DNA from: Flavisphingomonas formosensis
GTDB taxonomy: Bacteria; Pseudomonadota; Alphaproteobacteria; Sphingomonadales; Sphingomonadaceae
Direction of reading: 5' to 3'
Assembly: GCF_009755815.1 (NCBI RefSeq)
Contig: NZ_WRPK01000007.1
Coordinates: 1 to 64,000 of the forward strand
DNA: 64,000 bases
Shown: one piece after another, positions 1-7,869 of the stretch
Numbering within the stretch: the stretch's first letter is position 1
How the letters are laid out: every line of letters begins with the position of its first letter
Notes under the pieces: model-generated
Seen by the model: the letters and a program-made list of their open reading frames with translations, nothing else
What the model was told of the DNA's origin: nothing
The model's database searches: none
Made by a program: the position numbers and the translations under genes

Positions 1-38
1 TTGGCGATATCCAGCCCGATTGTGATAGCTTGCGACAC
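1..38 (-). CDS. IS110-type transposase, N-terminal fragment cut by the window edge
   Basis: Reading leftward from a GTG at 38, the first residues are VSQAITIGLDIAK, the typical opening of IS110/IS1111-family transposases, whose N-terminal aspartate belongs to the DEDD catalytic domain. A GGGAGG ribosome binding site lies just upstream. Only 12 codons are inside the window, so activity cannot be judged. The 90 bases upstream are non-coding and are probably the end of the insertion sequence. The assignment rests on a very short but characteristic peptide. Confidence 0.6.
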   Translation of the reverse strand, partial: MSQAITIGLDIA

Positions 39-199
39 GGACGCCTCCCTCAGTGGTGCTTCAAACACCTCCACTCTGGCACATCGATGCCGTCGGGGGG
101 CGTCCACCCCATCAGCTTTGTTGATGAGGGCGATAGCACACCGCTTGCGTCGCGGGCGAGAGATGACGCAGTATGGAGGCTGCCAACGAGGGCAGCGGT

Positions 200-616
200 A
201 TGAAATTCGACGACCTTTGCTCAATCGCACATAATTTCGCCGACTCGTTTGGGAGCGGCGCAAGCCTGCTGTTCAACAGCTATGGCTTCTACCCATATGA
301 TGATGCGGGACAGAGCGAGGGCGGAACGATCGAGATAGATGTTCTTCGTGGTAGACTGCTAGCGGGTGTATCCTCCCCAGAACTTCGTAGCTTTATTGAG
401 GACTCCCCTCGCGTGTTTGAGAGCCTATGCTTGCGGCACGGGATATCATCCGAGGCGTTTGCTGGCTTCACCGCCCGCTTCACAAAGACACAATCTGGTA
501 GGGAGTTTTCTGTCACCGTCGTTGATCAGAAGGGACGGTGCCGCACCGATCGCTTCGATGGCGTCTATGGGAAACGGCTTGACGCCCGGAAGCACCCGCC
601 CGTGACCTCTGCGTAA
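200..616 (+). CDS. Orphan hypothetical protein, 138 aa
   Basis: I do not recognise a family. The ATG at 200 is preferred over the upstream in-frame start at 173 because a GAGGG sits seven bases before it. The protein opens MKFDDLCSIAHNFADSF and is soluble and mixed alpha/beta in character, with no signal peptide or membrane segment. Aromatic and acidic residues are common in the first half. It is followed at once by a copy of the dispersed repeat (618-701). Neighbours are other small orphan genes, which suggests an accessory locus, but nothing here shows a function. Confidence 0.5.
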   Translation: MKFDDLCSIAHNFADSFGSGASLLFNSYGFYPYDDAGQSEGGTIEIDVLRGRLLAGVSSPELRSFIEDSPRVFESLCLRHGISSEAFAGFTARFTKTQSGREFSVTVVDQKGRCRTDRFDGVYGKRLDARKHPPVTSA

Positions 617-617
617 G

Positions 618-701
618 GTCCGCTTTTGGGGCGATTCACGTTGTTCCCCGTTGGCGACGCCGTGGCCGGCGCCGGACGGCAAGGAATGGTGGAAAGCTGC
701 C
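618..701 (+). repeat. Dispersed intergenic repeat, complete copy (84 bp)
   Basis: Starts GTCCGCTTTTGGGGCGA, ends GGAATGGTGGAAAGCTGCC. The end GTCCGCTTT and AAAGC(G/T)G arms are imperfect inverted repeats. A second full copy is at 62491-62571 and separated halves occur at 1241, 1739, 45875, 47103, 62917 and 63061, with an inverted right half at 48787. No coding sequence overlaps it. Confidence 0.7.
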
Positions 702-727
702 CTTACTCAGGAAACTGCGAGCGCGCC

Positions 728-1213
728 CTATGATCTTCTCTCCGCTCGCTTACCTCGCCGCCGTGGGCTGAACGCGTTGCCAATAACAGAGTAGGCTGCC
801 ACTCCCCAGACGAACAGTATGGGCAACCCAATTAGGACGGGAACAATCGCCCAACCCGGCCAAAGGTCTCCACCCACGGCTATCGACCTAGTGGGATCAC
901 GTGGGTCGAACCGCACGATAACCACGCTCCCGACGGGTTTTTGAGAAATCAGCTTGCAACCGCCATTTTTGCCACCTTCGTAGGTGACGTTCTGAAGTTG
1001 GAACCGGTATCGAAATAAGCACGACCGAAGCACCGACTTCGAATCTGTGACGATGGCGTGAGCCGTTTCCCCGTTGCGGATTAACTGGATCCGACGGTCA
1101 TGCTCAACCATCGCGAGGTGACCAATGATCATTAGAGGGAAGCTGACCAACAACGCCAGCGTGGTGAGAGCGGACAGCCCCTTCATAGCTTCGAGCAGTG
1201 ACTTCTTCCGCAT
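728..1213 (-). CDS. Two-pass membrane protein, DUF3592-like, 161 aa
   Basis: The ATG at 1213 follows a purine-rich AGGGAGAGGG. Residues about 13-34 and 118-144 are hydrophobic segments that bracket a periplasmic or cytosolic beta-rich domain of about 80 residues. That domain has the DUF3592 layout: a 'TAHAIVTDS' strand, a 'YRFQL..VTYEG' strand pair, then 'VVIVRFDPRDPTRSIA'. The C-terminus is strongly basic (PRRRGKRAERR). DUF3592 proteins have no established biochemical role. It stands alone between two repeat copies, pointing left. Confidence 0.65.
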   Translation of the reverse strand: MRKKSLLEAMKGLSALTTLALLVSFPLMIIGHLAMVEHDRRIQLIRNGETAHAIVTDSKSVLRSCLFRYRFQLQNVTYEGGKNGGCKLISQKPVGSVVIVRFDPRDPTRSIAVGGDLWPGWAIVPVLIGLPILFVWGVAAYSVIGNAFSPRRRGKRAERRS

Positions 1214-1240
1214 CCCTCTCCCTTAACGGACCTGAGCGGC

Positions 1241-1260
1241 GTCCGCTATTGGGGCGTTAG
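1241..1260 (+). repeat. Left half of the dispersed repeat
   Basis: GTCCGCTATTGGGGCGTTAG matches the left part of the 618-701 copy. The matching right half is not adjacent; it appears at 1739-1771, on the far side of the next gene. Confidence 0.55.
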
Positions 1261-1332
1261 CCGCCGCCGCGCTCGCCGAACGGATGCGCGGCTATCAACG
1301 CCGCAAACTGGGTGGAAGTGGACGTCTCCGCT

Positions 1333-1632
1333 TCAATCTCCATAGTCCCGAAACTCGCCCCCGATGTGCACCTGAATGCGTAGGAGCGCTTCGACCACCC
1401 TTTGCTTCACGTCGAACTCCCAACGCCTTCCCGAATAGTCGGCTTGGATCATGTAGGGTCCTAGCTGCTCTGTAGGGTCAACCGGTTCCGAGACATAAAG
1501 CCAGCCTATGGAATGTTTTCCTGACGGATCGAACACCACTCTCGTCGACCCGGACTGATCGGGAAATTCCGCGGAGAGTCCATTGCTTGCCAACTGTTCG
1601 CTTAGAATACCTTCAAGAAACACCGATCGCAT
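1333..1632 (-). CDS. Orphan hypothetical protein, about 99 aa
   Basis: Unrecognised. The ATG at 1632 was chosen; an in-frame GTG at 1653 is the alternative and neither has a clear ribosome binding site. The protein looks soluble, with strands such as 'RVVFDPSG' and 'IGWLYVSEPV' and a C-terminal 'EFDVKQRVVEALLRIQ' helix. This size and composition is common among small accessory or immunity-type proteins, but I cannot assign it. The left and right halves of the dispersed repeat flank the gene. Confidence 0.5.
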   Translation of the reverse strand: MRSVFLEGILSEQLASNGLSAEFPDQSGSTRVVFDPSGKHSIGWLYVSEPVDPTEQLGPYMIQADYSGRRWEFDVKQRVVEALLRIQVHIGGEFRDYGD

Positions 1633-1738
1633 GGATGACGAATAACAATGCACCGGCTTTGGTGCACGTATTGTTTGATCCGACCCGAATGGTCATTGTG
1701 GCCCTTCCCGCCGTTCCCCCTGGCAACGCGGTCTCCGG

Positions 1739-1771
1739 CTCCGGACGGCAAGGAATAGTGGAAAGCCGGCG
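1739..1771 (+). repeat. Right half of the dispersed repeat
   Basis: CCGGACGGCAAGGAATAGTG followed by GAAAGCCGG matches the right part of the 618-701 copy. The preceding 40 bases (GCCGTTCCCCCTGGCAACGC) also resemble the middle of that copy. Confidence 0.55.
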
Positions 1772-1794
1772 TCTATCAAAACGTCTAAATCGAT

Positions 1795-2331
1795 CTAGGA
1801 GACAGCCTTCTTGAGTGCGAACGGCGGCATGTCCTTGTGCCAGCGAGGGCGTTGCGGGTCGTCTTTGATGAACCCTGCGCCGTCATCGAAACCTATGATT
1901 TTATGGCCGAATGCGCGAATCAAGGTGCGTGCGGCGTCGATGCCGCCATATGGGTAGGCGTATGGGTCGATCTCCAGTCGCGCCAAACTTGGACCGGTTC
2001 TTCGGACGCCAATCAATTCATACTCCCCGCCAAGAACAGCTTCTATCAGCGAGCGAAAATCCCAAGGGGTAGCCGGCATCTCGGGACTGTGTCGGTCCGG
2101 CAAAGGCGTGGAGAACCAGAATTTATTCCAAAGTTCCATCTCGACGTCGTCGGGCCACCAAAACTCTGACAGATCCGAAGCGGTGAAATAGGGAAGCCAA
2201 TGATCTTCATCGCAGGTGATATCCCCCGACTTCTGTTTCTGCAACTCCGCCACGACTGTCGCCAACCGATCAAATGCGGCTTCATCAGCGATCACGAATT
2301 CAACGAATGCGTATCTGTCAGAGTGATCCAT
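1795..2331 (-). CDS. Orphan hypothetical protein, 178 aa
   Basis: Unrecognised family. Acidic, tryptophan-rich soluble protein with no signal peptide. The segment 'DPYAYPYGGIDAARTLIRAFGHKIIGFDDG' style, with a Tyr-Gly-Gly before an alpha helix, recurs in small bacterial hypothetical proteins that often sit in accessory loci. Starts with ATG at 2331; the upstream sequence GTTGAAG is only a weak ribosome binding site. It lies between the orphan gene run and the left end of prophage A and is probably host or islet cargo, not phage. Confidence 0.55.
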   Translation of the reverse strand: MDHSDRYAFVEFVIADEAAFDRLATVVAELQKQKSGDITCDEDHWLPYFTASDLSEFWWPDDVEMELWNKFWFSTPLPDRHSPEMPATPWDFRSLIEAVLGGEYELIGVRRTGPSLARLEIDPYAYPYGGIDAARTLIRAFGHKIIGFDDGAGFIKDDPQRPRWHKDMPPFALKKAVS

Positions 2332-2405
2332 ACTTCAACCTAACTTAATGCGCGGAACGTCCGCAACGGGGCAATTGCGGTTGTTCCGGTTTAGACCGGA
2401 CCCGA

Positions 2406-2624
2406 TCACTCGCCCGGATTGAGCTTCGCGTTTGCCGCCTCGAGCCTCGCCGACCAATCGGGAAGATCGGCAAGCAAGCCTTCCCACTCCTCCGGGGTCG
2501 GATCGCGGCCCTCCGCGACCATCGCCTCGACCTGGGCGCGGATGCGCGTGAATTGGTCGATCGCCGCGCCGGCCGCGATGGCGACATTCAGCAGATGCAG
2601 GATGAGTTGCAGGGCATTCCCCAT
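2406..2624 (-). CDS. Small phage protein at the end of the lysis cluster, 72 aa
   Basis: Last gene of the prophage A late operon. The N-terminal 20 residues are hydrophobic (MGNALQLILHLLNVAIAAGAA), followed by an acidic amphipathic helix region with 'DPTPEEWEGLLADLPDWSARL'. Proteins like this often close lysis cassettes of Sphingomonas-type prophages, but the role is unknown. The gene starts three bases after the stop of the lipoprotein gene upstream, so the two are probably co-translated. Confidence 0.6.
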   Translation of the reverse strand: MGNALQLILHLLNVAIAAGAAIDQFTRIRAQVEAMVAEGRDPTPEEWEGLLADLPDWSARLEAANAKLNPGE

Positions 2625-2626
2625 GA

Positions 2627-2989
2627 TCAGCGCTCCTGTAGCTTGGCCGCCGCATCACGGATTTGCGTCGTGACCGCGAGCAGGTTTGCCGTCGAGAAGT
2701 CGAACGAGGCGCACGGCGTGCCGCCCACGCTAGCCGCGCCGGTCGTGCAGAGCCGATAGGCGTCGGCAAGCTTCACGGCCGGCTGCACTGCCCGATTGGC
2801 CTCGGTTGCGGCCTTGACCACCGCCGGCGAGGCGTCGGGCGATTCGGCATAGGTCGTCGCGCCGATCACCGCCGCCTTATAGGTGCCGACAGCGGCAAAG
2901 AGCGTCTGCCCAGCCGTGGCCGGGCTGCCCAGCGTCTTGCAGCCGGCGAGGCCGGCCGCGAGCGCCAGGACGAGCAGAGCGCGCCTCAC
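2627..2989 (-). CDS. Phage lipoprotein, 120 aa (possible outer-membrane spanin)
   Basis: Starts at a GTG (2989) that overlaps the stop of the holin-like gene by four bases. The N-terminus MRRALLVLALAAGLAGC is a lipoprotein signal peptide with an LAGC lipobox, so the mature protein would be lipid-anchored. The rest is alanine-rich and helical with two cysteines near residue 90. Position beside the holin and endolysin suggests a spanin-like or other lysis role, but the protein is longer than a typical Rz1 and lacks its proline-rich tail. An upstream in-frame extension to 3202 is unlikely. Confidence 0.6.
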   Translation of the reverse strand: MRRALLVLALAAGLAGCKTLGSPATAGQTLFAAVGTYKAAVIGATTYAESPDASPAVVKAATEANRAVQPAVKLADAYRLCTTGAASVGGTPCASFDFSTANLLAVTTQIRDAAAKLQER

Positions 2990-3189
2990 TGTGCCGGTCC
3001 GATCGCATGCTTCGTCGCGATGCGCAGCACGAAATTGACCACGCCGACAATGGCCATAATGGCAGTGACGACCTGGTCCTGTTCGAGGCCTTCGGGAAGC
3101 AACTTCATCGCGCCCAGCACGGCGAAGACGGTAGCAACGATGTTGAGCCAGATCGTGCGGCTCTGCCACCACGCTTTCGTATCGAGCAT
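2986..3189 (-). CDS. Small holin-like membrane protein, 67 aa
   Basis: MLDTKAWWQSRTIWLNIVAT begins the protein. The 'W.SRTIW.NIVA' start followed by two hydrophobic segments (about residues 12-31 and 41-60) is typical of small phage holin-like proteins, which form membrane lesions at lysis. It sits between the endolysin and the lipoprotein. A second candidate holin is encoded at 3882-4331, so this one could be the antiholin or an accessory membrane protein. Confidence 0.6.
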   Translation of the reverse strand: MLDTKAWWQSRTIWLNIVATVFAVLGAMKLLPEGLEQDQVVTAIMAIVGVVNFVLRIATKHAIGPAQ

Positions 3190-3264
3190 GTTCGAACTCC
3201 ATAGGGGATCGGCCCGCGCCGCCGGCTCGACGTCGGGCGAGAGGGTTTCAGCGGGGGCCGGGAA

Positions 3265-3879
3265 TCAGGCTTCGTTCGTCGAAAGGGTTCCGCCCGCGGC
3301 CACGCGATAGGGCTTGGCGGACGCCGGAAGCACCGTCTTGACCGGCGGCCGGCGCACGGCGACGCACCGCGCCTTGGCGACACGCGAGATGCTCACCGCA
3401 TCGCCCTGGTTGCCTGCCAGGACATGATAGGCGCTCGCATCCTCGGCAACGTATGTGCCGACATGACCGGCATAGCCGCCTGCGATGGGGCGGCTGAATA
3501 CCAGCACGTCGCCCAGGATCGCCTGCGCGCCCTTCTCGAACACGAGGCGGGGCGACGCGGTGGTGCCGGCGTTATGCGCGATCATCATGCCGTAGGCCGC
3601 CCAATTGAGCGCCCAGAGCGGATTATCGATCACGGGCTTGCCGGCGCGGAATGCCACATAGGCCATGGTGAGCCCGCACCATGCGACGCTGTCATGCGTG
3701 TAGCCGCCGAGCCCTTTCACGCCGGCGGCGATCAGCTCGTCACGCCAATAGAGGATCGCGGGATTGTCGGCAGGACCGGGCGCTTCCTTCGTGCCATAGA
3801 TGGCGAGGCCAGCCTCCGTGACCTTGGGCAGCACGCCCAGACGGCCGAGCCATTCATAGCCCTTGGGATAGGTCGTCAT
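3265..3879 (-). CDS. Endolysin, TIGR02594 / CHAP-like cysteine peptidase family
   Basis: About 204 aa. The 'DSVAWCGLTMAYVAF' segment supplies the probable catalytic cysteine and 'GYAGHVGTYV' the histidine, the arrangement of NlpC/P60-CHAP related phage lysins (TIGR02594 family). These cleave peptide bonds in peptidoglycan. No signal peptide is seen, so export probably depends on the neighbouring holin. The ATG at 3879 is preferred; a TTG six bases upstream overlaps the holin stop. The 20 C-terminal residues are a low-complexity tail. Confidence 0.8.
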   Translation of the reverse strand: MTTYPKGYEWLGRLGVLPKVTEAGLAIYGTKEAPGPADNPAILYWRDELIAAGVKGLGGYTHDSVAWCGLTMAYVAFRAGKPVIDNPLWALNWAAYGMMIAHNAGTTASPRLVFEKGAQAILGDVLVFSRPIAGGYAGHVGTYVAEDASAYHVLAGNQGDAVSISRVAKARCVAVRRPPVKTVLPASAKPYRVAAGGTLSTNEA

Positions 3880-3881
3880 GG

Positions 3882-4331
3882 TCAAACGTCGTCGTTGATG
3901 ATGTGGCGAGGCGCGATCGGTGGCCCGTCCGAAAGCCGGCCCTGCGCGGCATCGCGGATCACGTTTTCGCCGGAGAGGCCCAGCTGGATTTCCTGCCGGA
4001 TCTTGCCATGCACCTGCTCGGAACGCTCGATCGTCAGGGCGTCGACCTGGCGCAGGAAGCGCTCGGTATAGAGCTTGACCAGCCGATCAGCGCCGACGGT
4101 CGCCAGCGCGGTGATGAGCGCCGCGGTCTCGCCGCTCGCTCCCAACTTGCTGACGATCGAATAGGCAATGAGCGCCACCAGCGGCAGCAGCAGCAAGTCC
4201 GCCACCAGCAGCCACGGCCGGATCTGGACGCCCCGCTTGATCAGCAGCGCATATTTGGCCGCGAGGCCGACCGTGAGGCCGATCCAGATCCAACCATATT
4301 TCGTCATCGCGGTTTCAAGCCACGGGTTCAT
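3882..4331 (-). CDS. Phage holin, about 149 aa
   Basis: The ATG at 4331 (MNPWLETAMTKYGWIW) has a good GGGAGG seven bases upstream; the track-longest start at 4367 does not. Three hydrophobic stretches lie in the first 80 residues (around 'GWIWIGLTVGLAAKY', 'PWLLVADLLLLPLVALIAYSI' and 'AALITALATVGADRLV'), followed by a charged cytoplasmic tail. This matches holins that release the endolysin encoded immediately downstream. Its stop overlaps the endolysin start region. Confidence 0.65.
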   Translation of the reverse strand: MNPWLETAMTKYGWIWIGLTVGLAAKYALLIKRGVQIRPWLLVADLLLLPLVALIAYSIVSKLGASGETAALITALATVGADRLVKLYTERFLRQVDALTIERSEQVHGKIRQEIQLGLSGENVIRDAAQGRLSDGPPIAPRHIINDDV

Positions 4332-4394
4332 GCATGTCCTCCCGTGGCGCAGGGCGTGCGCATCCATGGGGTTTCCTTTCGATCGGAGCAGGGA

Positions 4395-7300
4395 TCAGGC
4401 GTAACAGCCCGCGGCGTCCTTGGAGATGCGCGCGACGGCGTTGAGGTCGTGACTCAGGTAGGTATCGCCACCGAGCAAGCGCCCGGGGCCGTCGGTCGCA
4501 TCGCCATAGAGATCGATCGACTTGAGGCGGTAATCACCGCCGCCCTGGCCTGAGACATAGACGCCGGGACTGCTGGTCGTCGATCCTTGGAAGTTCCTGA
4601 AGCCGGGATCCAGCATGACCGTCTGGGAACTGCCCGATACCGAGCCGAACCCAAAATATTCGGGAGTGGCGCTGGCGATGAACCCGCCATAGGTCGTCCA
4701 TTCATAAGCGAAATCGACGCCGTTCGCCTGATCCCAATTCCCCACGTGCAATCCAGCATTCGGATCGCCATGGCTTCCCGCCTGGAAGATGTCGCTCTTG
4801 ATGGCGCGATACGTCCGAATGTCCTTCTTCGCCACGGCGCGCGCCTGGGTCCGCAGGAGACCGGTCGTCTCATCATAATAGCTGTTGTCGCGACCGAGCA
4901 GATATGCCCCGATGTAAGTGTTGTAGAACTCAATGATGTGATCGGTATTTCCGGTCGCGCTGTCGGCGGAGATGACGAGAGTCGTCCCTTCGTAGCTGTT
5001 GATCCGCTCGAAGAGGTTCTGGACGATCGCGAAACCGGTGACATTGTAGCTGCCGGCGATACCGAGGCAGCCATCGGGCGTCTGGCGAATCTCGTTGAAG
5101 GCGAACATGCCGCCGTCGATCGATCGCGTGTTGGATGCTGCGAAGCTTGCGCCGGTAAACTTGCAGCCGATCGTCAGCCATGTCTCGAACGGGATGGTGG
5201 TGTGGAGCTCCGAACCGTCGGCGATCGTCTGCGGCGCGCTCAGCGTATAGACGCCAACGCCGCCTGTCGTTCCCGACACCTGGGCGCTGATCGTCGATGT
5301 GCCCGCGATGCCCGCGCCCTGGAGGCGCTGGCCCGCATTCAGCACGGTGCCCGGCTTGATCGCAGTGACCGTCAACGTGGTGCTGCTGACACCACCTGTT
5401 CCTGCAGTGAACGTTCCACCCGCATTCGACTCCACACCGCGCATGATGCGATGTTCGGTGCCGCCGATCGTGACGGCCTGGCTCGTCGGATTGAGGATCT
5501 TGAGGCCATACATCCAATCGGCCGCGCTCGACAGATAGGTGAAGGCATAGCCAGCATTGTCGAAAACGCAGTCGTCCCAGATGATGTTGAGCGTGACCGT
5601 GCCCGAGCCCGGATTGCTGCCCTGCATGTTGCTAGAGCCAGTCCGCAGCACGCCGACCTTGTTGAAGCGGATGTAGGCGCTGGTGACGGGCGAGGTGAAC
5701 CCCTGCACGATCTTCGGCGCATAGGCCGCCGCACCGAAGCTGTAGACGTTGTCGGTCGCGGTCCAGCCACCCGCCTCCTCGTCGTCATAGGTGAAGGTCG
5801 GCGCCGCAACATTCTGCGTGCGATTGTTGCCCGCACCGGCGCCCGCACTGTTCAGCACATAGGGCGTGCTGCTGCCTTCCTTCCGGGCCTTCACCACCAC
5901 GGAATCGATGCGAGCATTCGCCGCCATCGCCTTCAGCATCGCACCATCGGGTGTGAGGCAGGGATTGGCCTGGGCCGTCGCCTTGTTGGTCGAGCAGACG
6001 CCCGTGCTGTCGCTGCCGGTCCGCGAGAGATAGACCAGTGGCGGGTTTGCCGCCCAGGCGACATGCTTCAGGAAATGCCGCTTGTTGAAGCCGCGGCCGG
6101 CGACGCCAGTCGTGCTGTCCGCGATCGACGCCGACGTGCCGATCCATGGGATGCCCTGCGCGGTGATCTCGACGATGTGGTTGTCGGTGAGGCTCGTGAT
6201 GTCCAACGACCAGGCGTAGACCACCACAGGCGATCGATCGCTCGTCCGCGGCGACGGGGCCGTGCCGGTGAAGGTGCCCGAGACGCTCGTGGTTCCGTCG
6301 CTCGCCGTCACCTTGATGCACGGCACCTGCAGGCCCTTGCGCGCATTGCGGTGGAACGCGAGGATTTCGCCGCTGATCGTATTGCCGACGGTCAGGCGAT
6401 GCGGCGTCACATGGTTGATCACCGCCGGCGGCGACGTGACGGTGGAATTGTTCGCGGTGAGCTGGAGCGTCTGCGCAGGCGCGTTGCTTGCGCTCTTCGT
6501 GAACCAGCCCGCCTTCAACTCGACGATCGGAAGCAGCGGCGTGCCGCTGACGACGGCCACGTCGGTCGAATAGATCTTGCTCGCCAGCCAGCAGCGAATG
6601 ATGGCGATACTGCCGGTGACGGTGTCATCCATCTGGGCATTGTTCGGCCACGCCTTGCGCACCGCCTTGGTGATCGGGATCACCTCTTCATAGACGGCCG
6701 GGTTGCCGTTGACGTCGAAGCCCTGCCGCCAGACGCGCACGCCCATCAGGCTTTTGCCGGCCTGGAAGGGATTGAGCGTGCCGCCGCTGTAGGTGTTTGC
6801 GACGGTCAGGTCGACATAGGAGCCGTTGGCATTGATCGACGCCGCCTGCAGCCAGGGGGCCGGGGTTGCGCCGAGATTTTCGAGGGCGGAGACCCGCGCA
6901 AGCAGGCTGGCATAGCCATTGTAGAGCGAAGCGGTGAATCCGATGGTGCTCGCCAGGCTGGCCGCCGACTGCTGCGCCAGGATCGCATAGCCCTGCGTCG
7001 CGGCGAGCTGCGCGGAGCCGGTCGCGACGAAGCCGTTGAGCGTGACCAGGGCCGCGGCGATCGCGTTGTTGACGTCTGCCGATTGCGCGGTCGCGAGCAG
7101 AGCCATGACCTGCGCGTCGGTCGCGTCGGCAGGCACCGGAACCGTGCCGATCGAGCCGATACGGCGCGCGGCGTCGGTGAAGGTCTCGTAGAGACTGTCG
7201 ACCTGAAAGACGTTCCCGTCGAAGGTCATGTTGGCGATGATGCCCGGCTGCAGCTTGCCCGGCGTCAGCGCCGATCCGCGCTGCGTCACCGCATATGGGC

Positions 7301-7595
7301 CGTGGCCGTTCACGGCGAGCGTCACGCCGCCGGTGTTGGCGCTGGTGACCAGCAGGCTGATGCGGAAGCCGGCGGCGATATCGGCCGTCGGCGCAGGGGT
7401 GAGCGTGGCGGTCAGCGCGTTGGCGGTGCCCGTCGCCTGCGCAAAATTCGGACTGCCGGCCTGGACCAGCTCCGTCGCAAGGGCGGCCACCTCGCCGGTG
7501 GTCGCCGAGACTTGCTTGCCATCCTGCCAGGTGGCGAGATCTTCGGTTCCGTCCAGCGGCCGGGAGGGCGGCGGGTAAGATGGGATAGTGCCCAT
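4395..7595 (-). CDS. Tail fibre / tail spike protein with beta-helix region, 1066 aa
   Basis: Largest gene of prophage A. The ATG at 7595 (MGTIPSYPPPSRPLDGTEDL) follows a GAGG; the short N-terminal domain probably attaches to the virion. Residues about 90-250 contain alanine-rich repeats, then mixed beta domains. From about residue 510 onward the sequence 'VYLSRTGSDSTGVC..NPCLTPDGAMLKAMAA' and the many short strands resemble right-handed parallel beta-helix (pectate-lyase-like) spikes that bind or cut surface polysaccharide. No catalytic residues could be assigned. A stem-loop terminator lies just upstream (7608-7630), so the gene may have its own promoter or be partly insulated. Confidence 0.75.
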   Translation of the reverse strand: MGTIPSYPPPSRPLDGTEDLATWQDGKQVSATTGEVAALATELVQAGSPNFAQATGTANALTATLTPAPTADIAAGFRISLLVTSANTGGVTLAVNGHGPYAVTQRGSALTPGKLQPGIIANMTFDGNVFQVDSLYETFTDAARRIGSIGTVPVPADATDAQVMALLATAQSADVNNAIAAALVTLNGFVATGSAQLAATQGYAILAQQSAASLASTIGFTASLYNGYASLLARVSALENLGATPAPWLQAASINANGSYVDLTVANTYSGGTLNPFQAGKSLMGVRVWRQGFDVNGNPAVYEEVIPITKAVRKAWPNNAQMDDTVTGSIAIIRCWLASKIYSTDVAVVSGTPLLPIVELKAGWFTKSASNAPAQTLQLTANNSTVTSPPAVINHVTPHRLTVGNTISGEILAFHRNARKGLQVPCIKVTASDGTTSVSGTFTGTAPSPRTSDRSPVVVYAWSLDITSLTDNHIVEITAQGIPWIGTSASIADSTTGVAGRGFNKRHFLKHVAWAANPPLVYLSRTGSDSTGVCSTNKATAQANPCLTPDGAMLKAMAANARIDSVVVKARKEGSSTPYVLNSAGAGAGNNRTQNVAAPTFTYDDEEAGGWTATDNVYSFGAAAYAPKIVQGFTSPVTSAYIRFNKVGVLRTGSSNMQGSNPGSGTVTLNIIWDDCVFDNAGYAFTYLSSAADWMYGLKILNPTSQAVTIGGTEHRIMRGVESNAGGTFTAGTGGVSSTTLTVTAIKPGTVLNAGQRLQGAGIAGTSTISAQVSGTTGGVGVYTLSAPQTIADGSELHTTIPFETWLTIGCKFTGASFAASNTRSIDGGMFAFNEIRQTPDGCLGIAGSYNVTGFAIVQNLFERINSYEGTTLVISADSATGNTDHIIEFYNTYIGAYLLGRDNSYYDETTGLLRTQARAVAKKDIRTYRAIKSDIFQAGSHGDPNAGLHVGNWDQANGVDFAYEWTTYGGFIASATPEYFGFGSVSGSSQTVMLDPGFRNFQGSTTSSPGVYVSGQGGGDYRLKSIDLYGDATDGPGRLLGGDTYLSHDLNAVARISKDAAGCYA

Positions 7596-7607
7596 GAAAA
7601 CCTCATG

Positions 7608-7630
7608 AAAAAGCCCGCGCAAGGCGGGCT
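7608..7630 (-). terminator. Rho-independent terminator between two fibre-module genes
   Basis: On the minus strand AGCCCGC-CTTGC-GCGGGCT is followed by TTTT. It comes after the small gene at 7656-7859 and only 13 bases before the tail fibre start, so it could reduce or separate tail fibre transcription. Confidence 0.65.
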
Positions 7631-7655
7631 GTGTTCGTCTGCGATGGCGGGCGGA

Positions 7656-7859
7656 TCAGGCCTCGGGCGGCGCTTCTTCGTGCGGTATAGCGACCGGCTT
7701 GCCGTCGTCGCCGGCAACGATGCGATGGCCCTGCCTCTGCGCCTCGAGCAGCTCGCGGTGGCGCTCCTGGCTGATCTTGATCGCGTCCTTCGGCGTGCCG
7801 CGCATGCCGTGCACCTTGCGGTGATAGAATCCGCCGGTCGATGGGCTGAAATAGAGCAT
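7656..7859 (-). CDS. Small tail-fibre-associated protein, 67 aa
   Basis: MLYFSPSTGGFYHRKVHGMR begins a protein whose pattern, 'YFSPSTGGFY' then 'DAIKISQERHRELLEAQRQGHRIVAGDDGKPVAI', matches the N-terminal part of caudoviral tail fibre assembly proteins (Caudo_TAP-like). Such proteins help fold or attach fibres. The start is set by GAGGACA upstream and by the position just after the preceding gene. Longer in-frame extensions are not supported. Confidence 0.7.
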   Translation of the reverse strand: MLYFSPSTGGFYHRKVHGMRGTPKDAIKISQERHRELLEAQRQGHRIVAGDDGKPVAIPHEEAPPEA

Positions 7860-7869
7860 GGCGATGTCC

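Noticed and set aside
1-234. Plus-strand gene at the left edge
   Set aside because: The minus strand encodes the start of an IS110-type transposase there, and the plus frame has no recognisable features.
618-2400. Integron-type gene cassettes separated by attC sites
   Set aside because: The separating repeats lack the RYYYAAC and GTTRRRY core pairs of attC, the genes point in both directions, and no integron integrase is seen.
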